DNA of 24,957 nucleotides from UBA1756 sp045627805. GTDB lineage: Bacteria > Bacteroidota > Bacteroidia > Bacteroidales > WCHB1-69. The stretch lies in NCBI GenBank assembly GCA_045627805.1, contig JAZQOJ010000128.1, positions 1-24,957 on the forward strand. Direction: 5' to 3'. A program made the position numbers and the translations under genes. Each line of letters opens with the position of its first letter. Position 1 is the stretch's first letter. Positions 14,865-21,849 of this stretch are shown one piece after another. The notes under the pieces are model-generated. The model had not been told where the DNA came from, did no database searches, and saw nothing but the letters and a program-made list of their open reading frames with translations.

Positions 14865-17723
14865 ATGGCAATTAAAGACGATTTTACAACCAGACACAAT
14901 GGGCCTTCCTGCGAGGAAGCACAGAAAATGTTACAGACCATCGGCGTGAAGACGATGGATGAACTGATCGAGAAGACGGTGCCGGCCGCCATCCGCCTGC
15001 CGAAGCCGCTCGATCTGCCCGAAGGAATGCAAGAGGGCGAATATCTGAACCTTGTCAGCGCCAAGATGGCAAAGAACAAAATCTACCGCTCTTTCATCGG
15101 TATGGGGCATTACAACACCTATACTCCTGCCGTTATCCTGCGCAACATTTTTGAAAATCCGGGCTGGTACACCGCATACACGCCCTACCAGGCAGAGATT
15201 TCGCAGGGCCGTATTGAGGCGCTGCTCAACTACCAGACGATGATCAGTTCGCTCACCGCAATGCCGATGGCCAATGCCTCTATGTTGGATGAAGCCACCG
15301 CCGCCGGTGAAATGATGCTGATGTTCTTCCGCAGCCGTTCACGCGAGCAGCAGAAGAACAACGTCTGCAAATATTTCGTTTCCGAAGACGTTTTCGAGCA
15401 CGTTATCGGTGTGATGCAGACCAACGCGGCTCCTCACGGCATCGAAATCGTTATCGGCAATGCCGACGAAATCGAACTCGACAACACCTTCTTCGGCGCA
15501 ATGGTTCAGTATCCGAACCAGCACGGTGAAATCCACGACTTCGCCGCCTTCACCCAGAAGTGTCACGAACTCAATATCTTCGTGGGTGTCGCCACCGACT
15601 TGTACGCTTTGACGTTGCTCACGCCTCCCGGCGAATGGGGAGCTGACTGCGTGACCGGTTCCACCCAGCGCTTCGGTATTCCGATGGGCTACGGCTCTCC
15701 GGCTGCCGGTTTCTTCGCCTGCCGCGAGGACTTCAAGCGCCAGATGCCCGGCCGTATCATCGGTGTCACTGTTGATGCGGAAGGCAACCGCGCCGTGCGT
15801 ATGGCCCTCCAGATGCGCGAACAGCACATCAAACGCGAAAAAGCAACCTCCAACATCTGCACCGCTTCCGCACTGACCGCCATTATGGCCGGCTTCTATG
15901 CAATGTGGCACGGACCGAAGGGGTTGAAAGACAAAGCTGTCAAAATCAACGTTTTGGCTAATGTTTTGGCTAACGAATCCAAGAAATACGGTTTCAAACC
16001 GACCGAACACTTCTTCGACACCGTCTGCTTTGGCTGTCCCGACGGCGTAAGCGCTGCCGACGTACGCAAAGTGGCGCTCGAAAACAAGATGAACTTCCAA
16101 TATTGGAACGACTGTCCGAACTGCGTGACGATTTCGCTTGACGAAACCGTTGTGTTGGAAGACGTTAACAATATCTTGGCTGTTTTCGCCAAGGCGGCAG
16201 GCAAGAACTTCACTCCTTACGTTTGCGACGGCAAATGCACGCCGATGGCTAACATTCCGGCCAACTTGCAGCGCAAATCGGAAATCCTCACTCAGGAAAT
16301 TTTCCACAAGTATCATTCAGAAACTGAAATGATGCGTTATATGAAAATGCTGGAAATCAAGGATTTGTCACTGAATCGCGCGATGATTCCGCTGGGAAGC
16401 TGCACGATGAAGCTGAATGCGGCTGCCGAAATGCTGCCGTTGAGCTGGGGCAATGTCTGCAACATCCACCCGTTCGCTCCGGAAGACCAGGTTCAGGGCT
16501 ATCGCGAAATGATCGACGAAATGAGCCAGTGGCTTTGCACGATTACCGGTTTCAAATCGATGTCGTTCCAGCCCAACTCCGGTGCTGCCGGCGAATATGC
16601 TGGTTTGATGGTCATCCGCAACTATCTGCACCACATCGGCCAGGGGCACCGCAACATCTGCCTGATTCCCGCATCGGCACACGGCACCAACCCCGCATCT
16701 TCCGCCAAGGCCGGCTTCCAGGTTTGCGTAGTGAAATCGACCGAAGACGGCGAAATCGACGTGAACGACTTGCGCGAGAAGGCCGAAGCCAACCGCGACA
16801 ACCTCGCTTGCTTGATGATTACCTATCCGTCAACGCACGGCGTCTTCGAAGAAGCCGTTCTCGACATCATCAAGATTGTACACGAAAACGGTGGCCAAGT
16901 TTATATGGACGGCGCGAATATGAACGCGCAGGTGGGTCTGACCTCTCCCGGCACGATGGGCGCCGATGTTTGCCACTTGAACCTGCACAAGACGTTTGCT
17001 ATGCCTCACGGCGGCGGCGGTCCTGGCGTTGGCACCATCTGCGTAGCCGAGCATTTGGTTGACTTCCTGCCGAAGCACGCCATCGCAACCGTTGGCGGCC
17101 AAAACGGCAGCCAGGTTTCCGCATCTCCGTTTGGCAGCGCCTACTTGTTGCCCATCACATACGGTTATCTCAAGATGTTGGGCGGCGAAGGTTTGAAGCA
17201 CGTTACCGAATGGGCCATCCTGAATGCCAACTACATTCGCGCAAGATTGCAGAACGACTATAAGATTCTCTATACCGGCAAGAACGGAATGTGCGCTCAC
17301 GAAATGATTTTGGACTGCAACGAGTTCGAAAAGAGCTGCGGCGTACAGGTTGGCGACATCGCCAAACGTTTGATGGACTACGGTTTCCACGCTCCGACCG
17401 TGGCATTCCCGGTACACGGCACTTTGATGGTGGAACCCACCGAAAGCGAACCGCTGAGCGAGCTCGACCGCTTCTGCGACGCGATGATTTCGATTCGCAA
17501 CGAAATCCGTGAAATCGAAGCCGGCAAGGCCGACAAACTCAATAACGTCATCAAGCGCGCTCCGCACACGATGGGCGTGGTTTGCTCCGACACCTGGGAC
17601 AGACCTTACACCCGTCAGCAGGCCGCCTTCCCGATGGCACACGAAGACAAATACTGGCCGACGGTCAGCAAGATCGACGACGCCTTTGGCGACAGAAATC
17701 TGGTTTGCGTACTGCCGGAATAA
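14865..17723 (+). CDS. gcvP: Glycine dehydrogenase (decarboxylating), P protein
   Basis: The PLP-dependent P protein of the glycine cleavage system. It decarboxylates glycine and passes the aminomethyl group to lipoylated H protein. The 952-residue chain is the fused form, with an N-terminal half (about 1-450) and a C-terminal half (about 470-952), rather than separate GcvPA and GcvPB subunits. The start TRHNGPSCEEAQKML is typical. The cofactor lysine is K709 in NLHKTFAMPHGGGGPG, followed by the Gly-rich loop; GSCTMKLNAAAEM near 510 is the family signature opening the second half. No gcvT or gcvH lies in the window. It follows the peptidase gene by 38 nt, which would fit co-expression of peptide breakdown and glycine catabolism, and it ends at a strong terminator. 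Confidence 0.97.
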   Translation: MAIKDDFTTRHNGPSCEEAQKMLQTIGVKTMDELIEKTVPAAIRLPKPLDLPEGMQEGEYLNLVSAKMAKNKIYRSFIGMGHYNTYTPAVILRNIFENPGWYTAYTPYQAEISQGRIEALLNYQTMISSLTAMPMANASMLDEATAAGEMMLMFFRSRSREQQKNNVCKYFVSEDVFEHVIGVMQTNAAPHGIEIVIGNADEIELDNTFFGAMVQYPNQHGEIHDFAAFTQKCHELNIFVGVATDLYALTLLTPPGEWGADCVTGSTQRFGIPMGYGSPAAGFFACREDFKRQMPGRIIGVTVDAEGNRAVRMALQMREQHIKREKATSNICTASALTAIMAGFYAMWHGPKGLKDKAVKINVLANVLANESKKYGFKPTEHFFDTVCFGCPDGVSAADVRKVALENKMNFQYWNDCPNCVTISLDETVVLEDVNNILAVFAKAAGKNFTPYVCDGKCTPMANIPANLQRKSEILTQEIFHKYHSETEMMRYMKMLEIKDLSLNRAMIPLGSCTMKLNAAAEMLPLSWGNVCNIHPFAPEDQVQGYREMIDEMSQWLCTITGFKSMSFQPNSGAAGEYAGLMVIRNYLHHIGQGHRNICLIPASAHGTNPASSAKAGFQVCVVKSTEDGEIDVNDLREKAEANRDNLACLMITYPSTHGVFEEAVLDIIKIVHENGGQVYMDGANMNAQVGLTSPGTMGADVCHLNLHKTFAMPHGGGGPGVGTICVAEHLVDFLPKHAIATVGGQNGSQVSASPFGSAYLLPITYGYLKMLGGEGLKHVTEWAILNANYIRARLQNDYKILYTGKNGMCAHEMILDCNEFEKSCGVQVGDIAKRLMDYGFHAPTVAFPVHGTLMVEPTESEPLSELDRFCDAMISIRNEIREIEAGKADKLNNVIKRAPHTMGVVCSDTWDRPYTRQQAAFPMAHEDKYWPTVSKIDDAFGDRNLVCVLPE

Positions 17724-17741
17724 TTATTCTTGAACAATGAT

Positions 17742-17779
17742 AAGAGAGGGCTCCAAAATGGTTGCCCTCTCTTTTTTTT
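17742..17779 (+). terminator. Rho-independent terminator after gcvP
   Basis: AAGAGAGGGC (17742-17751) pairs with GCCCTCTCTT (17764-17773) around a 12-nt loop and runs into Ts through 17779. It closes the 10160-17723 gene group. Confidence 0.92.
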
Positions 17780-17781
17780 CA

Positions 17782-17797
17782 CCGTTCGCACAAATTT
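17782..17797 (+). repeat. 16-bp direct repeat, left copy
   Basis: CCGTTCGCACAAATTT is repeated exactly at 19423-19438. The two copies bracket the AT-rich patch that contains the toxin-antitoxin pair and the 5'-truncated gene. Both are preceded by a TTTTC stretch. This could be an insertion-site duplication or recombination site, or a common host spacer motif. Confidence 0.7.
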
Positions 17798-17809
17798 TTT
17801 CTTGTACAA

Positions 17810-17840
17810 TTGTTTTGTGAATGTTTTAGTTGTATCTTTG
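17810..17840 (+). promoter_or_regulatory. Promoter of the mntA-hepT operon
   Basis: TTG at 17810-17812 is followed after 20 nt by TATCTTTG at 17833-17840, a full Bacteroidetes-type -33/-7 pair. The ATG at 17902 leaves a leader of about 55 nt. Toxin-antitoxin operons are often autoregulated, but I see no clear operator palindrome here. Confidence 0.65.
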
Positions 17841-17901
17841 CAAACTGAAAAGGCGTTGAGTTTGTATTGATAAGACTAAAATTGTAGAATCAAAAAAGCA
17901 G

Positions 17902-18222
17902 ATGTTAAGTCAAAACATACAGAAGATTCTCCCTCTGTTGCAGAGTGAATTGCGCAAGCAGCCAATAAGAAAGGCATGGCTGTTTGGCTCGTGTTCGCGT
18001 GGCGAAGAACGTGCCGACAGCGACATTGATATTTTGGTTCAATATGATGAAAATACCACCATCACATTGTTTACTATCTCGCACATTATGTGCGAACTTG
18101 AAGAGGCAGTCGGGCATCCAATTGACTTGATTGAAGACGGATGTTTGTCGCCGTTTGCTGTGGAAAGTGCCAATCGAGATAAAATTTTAATTTATGAGAG
18201 ACCCCAGCAACGACAGAATTAG
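17902..18222 (+). CDS. mntA: MNT-domain nucleotidyltransferase antitoxin (MntA-like)
   Basis: A 106-residue minimal nucleotidyltransferase. The polymerase-beta signature G29-S30-X10-D41-X-D43 (LFGSCSRGEERADSDIDIL) is complete, and D75 in HPIDLI is the likely third metal ligand, so it should be catalytic. In characterised type VII systems MntA neutralises the HEPN toxin by adding AMP to a tyrosine beside the toxin's RX4HXY motif. The gene overlaps the downstream HEPN gene by 29 nt, as expected for a translationally coupled pair. One of only four CATG tetranucleotides I found in the window is here (17975). Base composition is AT-richer than in the flanking core genes. The specific type VII label is inferred from the motifs and pairing. 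Confidence 0.88.
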   Translation: MLSQNIQKILPLLQSELRKQPIRKAWLFGSCSRGEERADSDIDILVQYDENTTITLFTISHIMCELEEAVGHPIDLIEDGCLSPFAVESANRDKILIYERPQQRQN

Positions 18223-18550
18223 GATAGAGCATATTTTGCAAACAATAGATACGATAATTGAGAGGAAGGGACTATATTCGCTTGAAACTATCCTTGCAGA
18301 TCCGATTGTCTTTTATGGTTTTGTTAAGCATGTGGAGATTATTGGCGAGGCTGTTTATATGTTGTCCAATGATTTCCGAGTTGCGCATACGGAAGTCAAT
18401 TGGAATGTGATTGAAAAAATGAGGCATGTGTTGGTACATGGTTATTATACCATAAAGCCAGAACAATTGTGGATGACAGTGGAACAGGACATTCCTGCCT
18501 TGAAGCCTTTTATAGAAAAATATAAGAAAGAATTGGAAGAAAATAAATAG
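18194..18550 (+). CDS. hepT: HEPN-domain RNase toxin (HepT-like, DUF86)
   Basis: A 118-residue all-alpha HEPN protein. The RNase/toxin motif R77-X4-H82-X-Y84 (RHVLVHGYY) is intact, with a second Tyr at 85; such tyrosines are the AMP acceptors in HepT. FYGFVKHVEIIGEAVYML (about 40-57) is the typical DUF86 helix. Unmodified HepT toxins cut RNA (tRNA in one studied case); bound or modified by MntA they are silent. The ATG at 18194 lies inside the mntA frame (29-nt overlap). Three CATG sites occur here (18329, 18425, 18437), two of them in the codons of the active-site motif. Family call is strong; the RNA target is unknown. Confidence 0.9.
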   Translation: MRDPSNDRIRIEHILQTIDTIIERKGLYSLETILADPIVFYGFVKHVEIIGEAVYMLSNDFRVAHTEVNWNVIEKMRHVLVHGYYTIKPEQLWMTVEQDIPALKPFIEKYKKELEENK

Positions 18551-18832
18551 GGTATCAACAAAACTTATTAGCCTATGTAGTATTAGAGCACTATTCATAC
18601 ATTTATATAGGAAAAAGCGTTTGGCTTTATTTCTTCTTGCCGAAAAGTCTGACAGCTAAAAGGTTACCGAAAGAAATAAAGTAAAATGCACGCATTATAG
18701 CGTGGCATTTTATCTGTATTTTGTCGGTTAGGTTTTGTCAGACACCTTCGGTAAGCGGGATACAGTTTAAGTACCACGCTTTTTTTAAGTATAGTTTTAT
18801 CGGACAGCAATAAAAAAAAGTTTACTGCTAAC
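18551..18832 (+). other. Structured non-coding segment inside the accessory patch
   Basis: No gene is seen here. Several inverted repeats share the same 130 bases and would compete as stems. CTTTATTTCTT 18625-18635 pairs with AAGAAATAAAG 18671-18681. GTCTGACA 18647-18654 pairs with TGTCAGAC 18736-18743. TTACCGAA 18664-18671 pairs with TTCGGTAA 18747-18754. A hairpin with one bulged base spans 18682-18712 (TAAAATGC-ACGC against GCGTGGCATTTTA). This may be an element end, a recombination or transfer site, or a structured RNA; nothing decides between them. Confidence 0.6.
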
Positions 18833-19303
18833 TTGGAGCAAATCTATCAACTGGCTTTACAGAATAAAGTGTTTCCTGGGTCTGATATTTGGAGCTTTTT
18901 TAAAGATGAAATAAACATTCATAAAAAAGAAAATCATCGAAATATTGTTGTCGTTTTAACAGATGGCTATGTCTATTATGAAACAACGCTGCGGAAAGAA
19001 AATCATAGATATTCATACCTTCTTCCCAAAAATTTGAAACAAGAAGGTTTGCGAAGTAATAATTGGGAACAAAGAATTGATGATTTGGATTTTGGTTTGA
19101 TTTCTGAACGAAGCGATTTGAAGAATGTTGAGGTACTATTTCTTGAGTTGAATCCTGACCAAGGACAACAATATGATTATGATATTATGAAGAAAGTTTT
19201 AGCTAAATGGTGTAAGGAAATGGGAATTAAAAAGGTAGAAAGTTACAAAACAGATCTGCCAGTTAATTCTAAAAAGGTTATAGAATCTTTTTTCAAAAGG
19301 TAG
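18833..19303 (+). CDS. Probable 5'-truncated gene, possibly the second half of a vWA-like protein
   Basis: The frame begins with a TTG and encodes 156 residues, but it stays open upstream to a stop at 18752-18754 with no ATG. The upstream codons read plausibly as protein (IVLSDSNKKKFTANLEQIYQ), which suggests the coding sequence has lost its original beginning. The core RNIVVVLTDGYVYYE resembles the TDG strand of von Willebrand A domains. The DxSxS metal motif that should lie about 100 residues earlier is absent. The rest (DLKNVEVLFLELNP, then DYDIMKKVLAKWCKEMGIKKVESYKTDLP) looks like a normal globular C-terminal part. It is AT-rich like the toxin-antitoxin genes and lies inside the 16-bp repeats. 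No function is proposed; it may be a pseudogene. Confidence 0.55.
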   Translation: MEQIYQLALQNKVFPGSDIWSFFKDEINIHKKENHRNIVVVLTDGYVYYETTLRKENHRYSYLLPKNLKQEGLRSNNWEQRIDDLDFGLISERSDLKNVEVLFLELNPDQGQQYDYDIMKKVLAKWCKEMGIKKVESYKTDLPVNSKKVIESFFKR

Positions 19304-19422
19304 TTCCCATTGTATAAACGAATAGAAAAAGTATCTTGCATATTTTAGTAATCTGGCGCAGAATATGTAGGGGTATAGAATTTTCTATGCAATTCAGTGG
19401 AATCAGATAGTTGTATTTTCCG

Positions 19423-19438
19423 CCGTTCGCACAAATTT
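19423..19438 (+). repeat. 16-bp direct repeat, right copy
   Basis: Identical to 17782-17797. Read on the minus strand it also contains TAAATTTG if two more bases are included, a -7-like sequence, but no gene lies in a suitable position to use it. Confidence 0.7.
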
Positions 19439-19443
19439 ATAAC

Positions 19444-19457
19444 TGCTGAATTCAGCA
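19444..19457. repeat. 14-bp perfect palindrome
   Basis: TGCTGAATTCAGCA reads the same on both strands. It lies six bases after the right copy of the 16-bp repeat and just past the terminator of the BspA-like gene. It could be a protein-binding site or chance. Confidence 0.4.
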
Positions 19458-19462
19458 AAAAC

Positions 19463-19507
19463 AAAAAAAGGTGACCATATTGCAGAAAAACTGCTGTATG
19501 GTCACCT
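19463..19507 (-). terminator. Long-stem terminator of the BspA-like gene
   Basis: AGGTGACCATA (19469-19479) pairs perfectly with TATGGTCACCT (19497-19507). An inner GCAG/CTGC stem closes an A-rich loop. On the minus strand it is followed by a run of Ts (19469-19463). It is about 70 nt after the minus-strand stop at 19575. Confidence 0.88.
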
Positions 19508-19574
19508 AATATTTTCGCAAAAATGCAAATTATAACACGATTATTTGCAAGATTGGGGAGGATGATTCAGAAAC

Positions 19575-21209
19575 TTACCTGGCAATCATCACCTTGTGTG
19601 CCGGAGCGTTGCCGACTTTCACGATGTAAATGCCGCTGTTGGGCATATCGTATGTTTTCGTTCCTTGTACGGACTCGTTGACGAGCATACGGCCTGTGAC
19701 ATCATAAATAAGGACGGGACAGCTGGTTTCTGTTTCGATGCCGATGTTGCTTCCGTTGCAAATGACACGCGCCCCTTCAGCGGACTCATTAGCATTGTCG
19801 AACTCTTCCACGCCAGTGGGAGCATCTCCGATAAAGTTGTTGAAATAGTTCCAACCCATAGCCGTTTGATACGCTTCCACGCTTCCGGCAGGCACGTGAA
19901 CCGGAATGTTAGGGTCAACAGAAATCACAGGCATCATAGTTTGCGGAGGAGTGGGATTGAGGGAAGTGATAGAGGTAAAAAGATAAGCATCAATAGCATA
20001 AATGCCAAGTTTGTTCAGATGACTTGGTAATGTGATTGTTGTCAGGCCAGTTTCCATAAATGCCATATCGCAAATTTCTTCAACACTTTCGGGAATTTCA
20101 ATAGAAGTCAATCCTGTATGACTCATAAAAGCCCCCATATTGATTTTAACAATGCCATCCGGAATGGTGGAATTCATACAGCCATTCACCAAGTAATTGG
20201 TGGCCGTTTCGATGATGCAGTTGCAATTGTCGCGACTGTCGTAAGTGGTGTTGCCTTCCTCAACGATGATGGAAGCCAGGTTCGGACAAACCGAAAAAGC
20301 CATCTCACCGATGACATTGACGCTGGCTGGGATGATGACCTGTTCGATGTCGGTCAAATACAAGGATTGTCTTCCAATTTCCGTAATCGTGCTGGGAATG
20401 GTTGTGGCTTTGCAGCCCAGTAAAAGTTTGTTGGCCTCCGTTTCGATGATGGCATTGCAATTGTCGCGGCTGGCGTAAACGGGTTTGCCCGGGTCAACAG
20501 TAATGGAGGTGAGATTCGGACAACTTGAAAGTATATTGTGTGAGACATTAGTTACTTGAGCCGGAAGGTTGAAACTGGTGAATGTGCAGTCGCCGAATGC
20601 CGCCTGGATTATGCTGGTCACGGTAGCAGGTATAACTGTGGTATTGCAGCCGGTAATGATGGTGTTGGTGGCGGTTTCAACGATGGCGTTGCAATTGTCG
20701 CGGCTGTCGTAAACGGGATTGCCTTCTTCCACAACGATAGAGGTGATGTTTGCACAACGATTGAAGGCTTCATTTCCAATCGATGTCAGACTCGCAGGAA
20801 TCACGAATGAAGTCATAGCGTTGCATCTTGAGAAAGCACATTCTCCTACGGAAGTTAATGATGAAGGAAGAACGCAAGAGGTCAGTGAGTCGTTGTCGTA
20901 AAAAGCATAGCGGTCAATCGCTGTGATGGTGTTTGGCAGAACTATGGACGTGAAGTGCCCATATCGGAGGCCCGAATAGGCAATTTCCGTTACGGTATAG
21001 GTAGTGCCATTGTAGGTTACGGTAGCAGGAATCTCCAGGTCGCCCGATATGGGAGAAGCATTGGCTACAGCAACGGTTCGGGCGTCTGCATCCAAAATGT
21101 TGTAGGAAATGGTGTACCCGGAATCGTTGACGACGGAGAAGTCGTAGGCGTGCGCGCTGAAAATCCCTACGAATGTCATCAGGAACAATAAAAGTAGATT
21201 TTTTTTCAT
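19575..21209 (-). CDS. BspA-like LRR surface protein with T9SS sorting domain
   Basis: A 544-residue secreted protein. The signal peptide (MKKNLLLLFLMTFVGIFSAHA) is followed by a tandem of Treponema/BspA-type leucine-rich repeats (LRR_5) over about residues 50-430, for example LTSVGECAFSRCNAMTSFVIPASLTSIGNEAF. Three times the array contains a module opening EEGNPVYDSRDNCNAI-like and continuing ETATN, GC and TIP; the modules recur every 78 residues. The C-terminal 70 residues (IGIETETSCPVLIYDVTGRMLVNESVQG, ending in KVMIAR) form a type A T9SS sorting domain with the usual GIYIVKV strand. The protein should therefore be exported through the outer membrane and attached to or released from the surface. 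BspA-type proteins commonly mediate adhesion to host proteins or co-aggregation; the partner here is unknown. It has its own promoter candidate and terminator. Confidence 0.93.
   Translation of the reverse strand: MKKNLLLLFLMTFVGIFSAHAYDFSVVNDSGYTISYNILDADARTVAVANASPISGDLEIPATVTYNGTTYTVTEIAYSGLRYGHFTSIVLPNTITAIDRYAFYDNDSLTSCVLPSSLTSVGECAFSRCNAMTSFVIPASLTSIGNEAFNRCANITSIVVEEGNPVYDSRDNCNAIVETATNTIITGCNTTVIPATVTSIIQAAFGDCTFTSFNLPAQVTNVSHNILSSCPNLTSITVDPGKPVYASRDNCNAIIETEANKLLLGCKATTIPSTITEIGRQSLYLTDIEQVIIPASVNVIGEMAFSVCPNLASIIVEEGNTTYDSRDNCNCIIETATNYLVNGCMNSTIPDGIVKINMGAFMSHTGLTSIEIPESVEEICDMAFMETGLTTITLPSHLNKLGIYAIDAYLFTSITSLNPTPPQTMMPVISVDPNIPVHVPAGSVEAYQTAMGWNYFNNFIGDAPTGVEEFDNANESAEGARVICNGSNIGIETETSCPVLIYDVTGRMLVNESVQGTKTYDMPNSGIYIVKVGNAPAHKVMIAR
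20215..20750 (-). repeat. Intragenic 234-nt tandem repeats of the BspA-like gene
   Basis: The dodecamer GCAATTGTCGCG starts at 20223, 20457 and 20691, exactly 234 nt apart. Similar sequence extends about 50 nt beyond each copy. The units encode the 78-residue modules with DNCNAI/DNCNCI. Such in-frame DNA repeats allow gain or loss of modules by recombination. Confidence 0.85.
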
Positions 21210-21307
21210 AAATGATTTGAATGGGACTCCTATTCATAATTATCATCACATCGACACTCCAGCCCCCAGCGGAGTCCATTAACCAAGGACAAAAGTTATC
21301 GGAGCGG

Positions 21308-21315
21308 CAAAAATA
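21308..21315 (-). promoter_or_regulatory. Candidate -7 box for the BspA-like gene
   Basis: Minus-strand TATTTTTG fits TAnnTTTG, 98 nt upstream of the ATG at 21209. The -33 region is not convincing. It abuts repeat R3. Confidence 0.35.
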
Positions 21316-21335
21316 CGATTTTTTTCGGGATTGTT

Positions 21336-21394
21336 CTTTTCGTCTTGTTGATTTATAGTGGAAAATTTCAGGATCTTCTAATAATGGAAATTAT
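21336..21394 (-). repeat. Dispersed repeat R3, copy 2 (inverted relative to 48-106)
   Basis: The first 21 bases are the exact reverse complement of 86-106. The remainder aligns with the reverse complement of 48-85 with a few mismatches and indels. Confidence 0.7.
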
Positions 21395-21450
21395 TCGCAT
21401 TGCGGAATGTCCGTTCAACACAACGAAACTCCCGAATTGCCAGTTCGCGG
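21386..21450 (+). repeat. Dispersed repeat R4, copy 1
   Basis: About 65 bp align with 24817-24880. The shared core includes TGCGGAAT, TCAACACA and ACTCCCGAATTG followed by CAGTTC. A near-palindrome (ATTCGCA against TGCGGAAT) lies at its left end. Confidence 0.7.
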
Positions 21451-21505
21451 TTGTTTAACTTTCATTTGTGCCAGGAACACATTTTTCAGGAAACCTACCG
21501 CGTAG

Positions 21506-21607
21506 CTGTACGGCAGTTTTCCTCAGACAGCAAGGAAATGAAAAATTTCCTGATCATTTCCTCGAAATTTCCTGCGCATTTCCTATTTCACGCCGCAGGC
21601 GGCATTC
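21506..21607 (+). repeat. Dispersed repeat R2, copy 2
   Basis: Partner of 307-406, with the same left landmark CTGTACG and the same right end GCCGCAGGCGGCATTC. Their spacing is almost the same in both copies. Confidence 0.65.
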
Positions 21608-21637
21608 GTCCATTCGTCCCTTCGTCCATTCATCTAA

Positions 21638-21683
21638 TTAACCGTTTAACCGACGTTAACCGTTTCCACGTCTCATAATTCCC
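21638..21683 (+). repeat. Dispersed repeat R1, copy 2
   Basis: Identical over 46 bases to 11-56. Here it is not followed by R3; the sequence diverges after the next four bases. Confidence 0.85.
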
Positions 21684-21808
21684 CTTATGCGGCCCCCTCG
21701 CACAATGCGTTGCCACATTCACAAGCCGAAAGGGCAGCGTTCCGATAGCTTTATGCTGAAAAATGACGAAACCGACATTCCGGCACGTGTCAATTCAAAT
21801 TAATGTTG

Positions 21809-21816
21809 TAATTTTG
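21809..21816 (+). promoter_or_regulatory. Candidate -7 box for the lipoprotein gene
   Basis: TAATTTTG matches TAnnTTTG and lies 33 nt upstream of the ATG at 21850, at a usual distance. No clear TTG is seen at the -33 position. Confidence 0.5.
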
Positions 21817-21849
21817 CTCTCGTCAAAATAATTATTTAACATTTTAATA

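Larger units (their letters stand above)
21210..21849. repeat. Non-coding spacer built from dispersed repeat pieces
   Basis: Between the divergent BspA-like and lipoprotein genes I see no gene. Repeat pieces follow each other: R3 (21336-21394), R4 (21386-21450), R2 (about 21506-21607) and R1 (21638-21683). Two candidate promoters lie near the edges (21308 minus, 21809 plus). A short iteration CGTCCATTCGTCCCTTCGTC lies at about 21607-21627. Confidence 0.7.

Noticed and set aside
20215..20750. Regular 234-nt repeats considered as a CRISPR or non-coding array
   Set aside because: They are in frame inside the BspA-like gene, and the intervals code for LRR modules.
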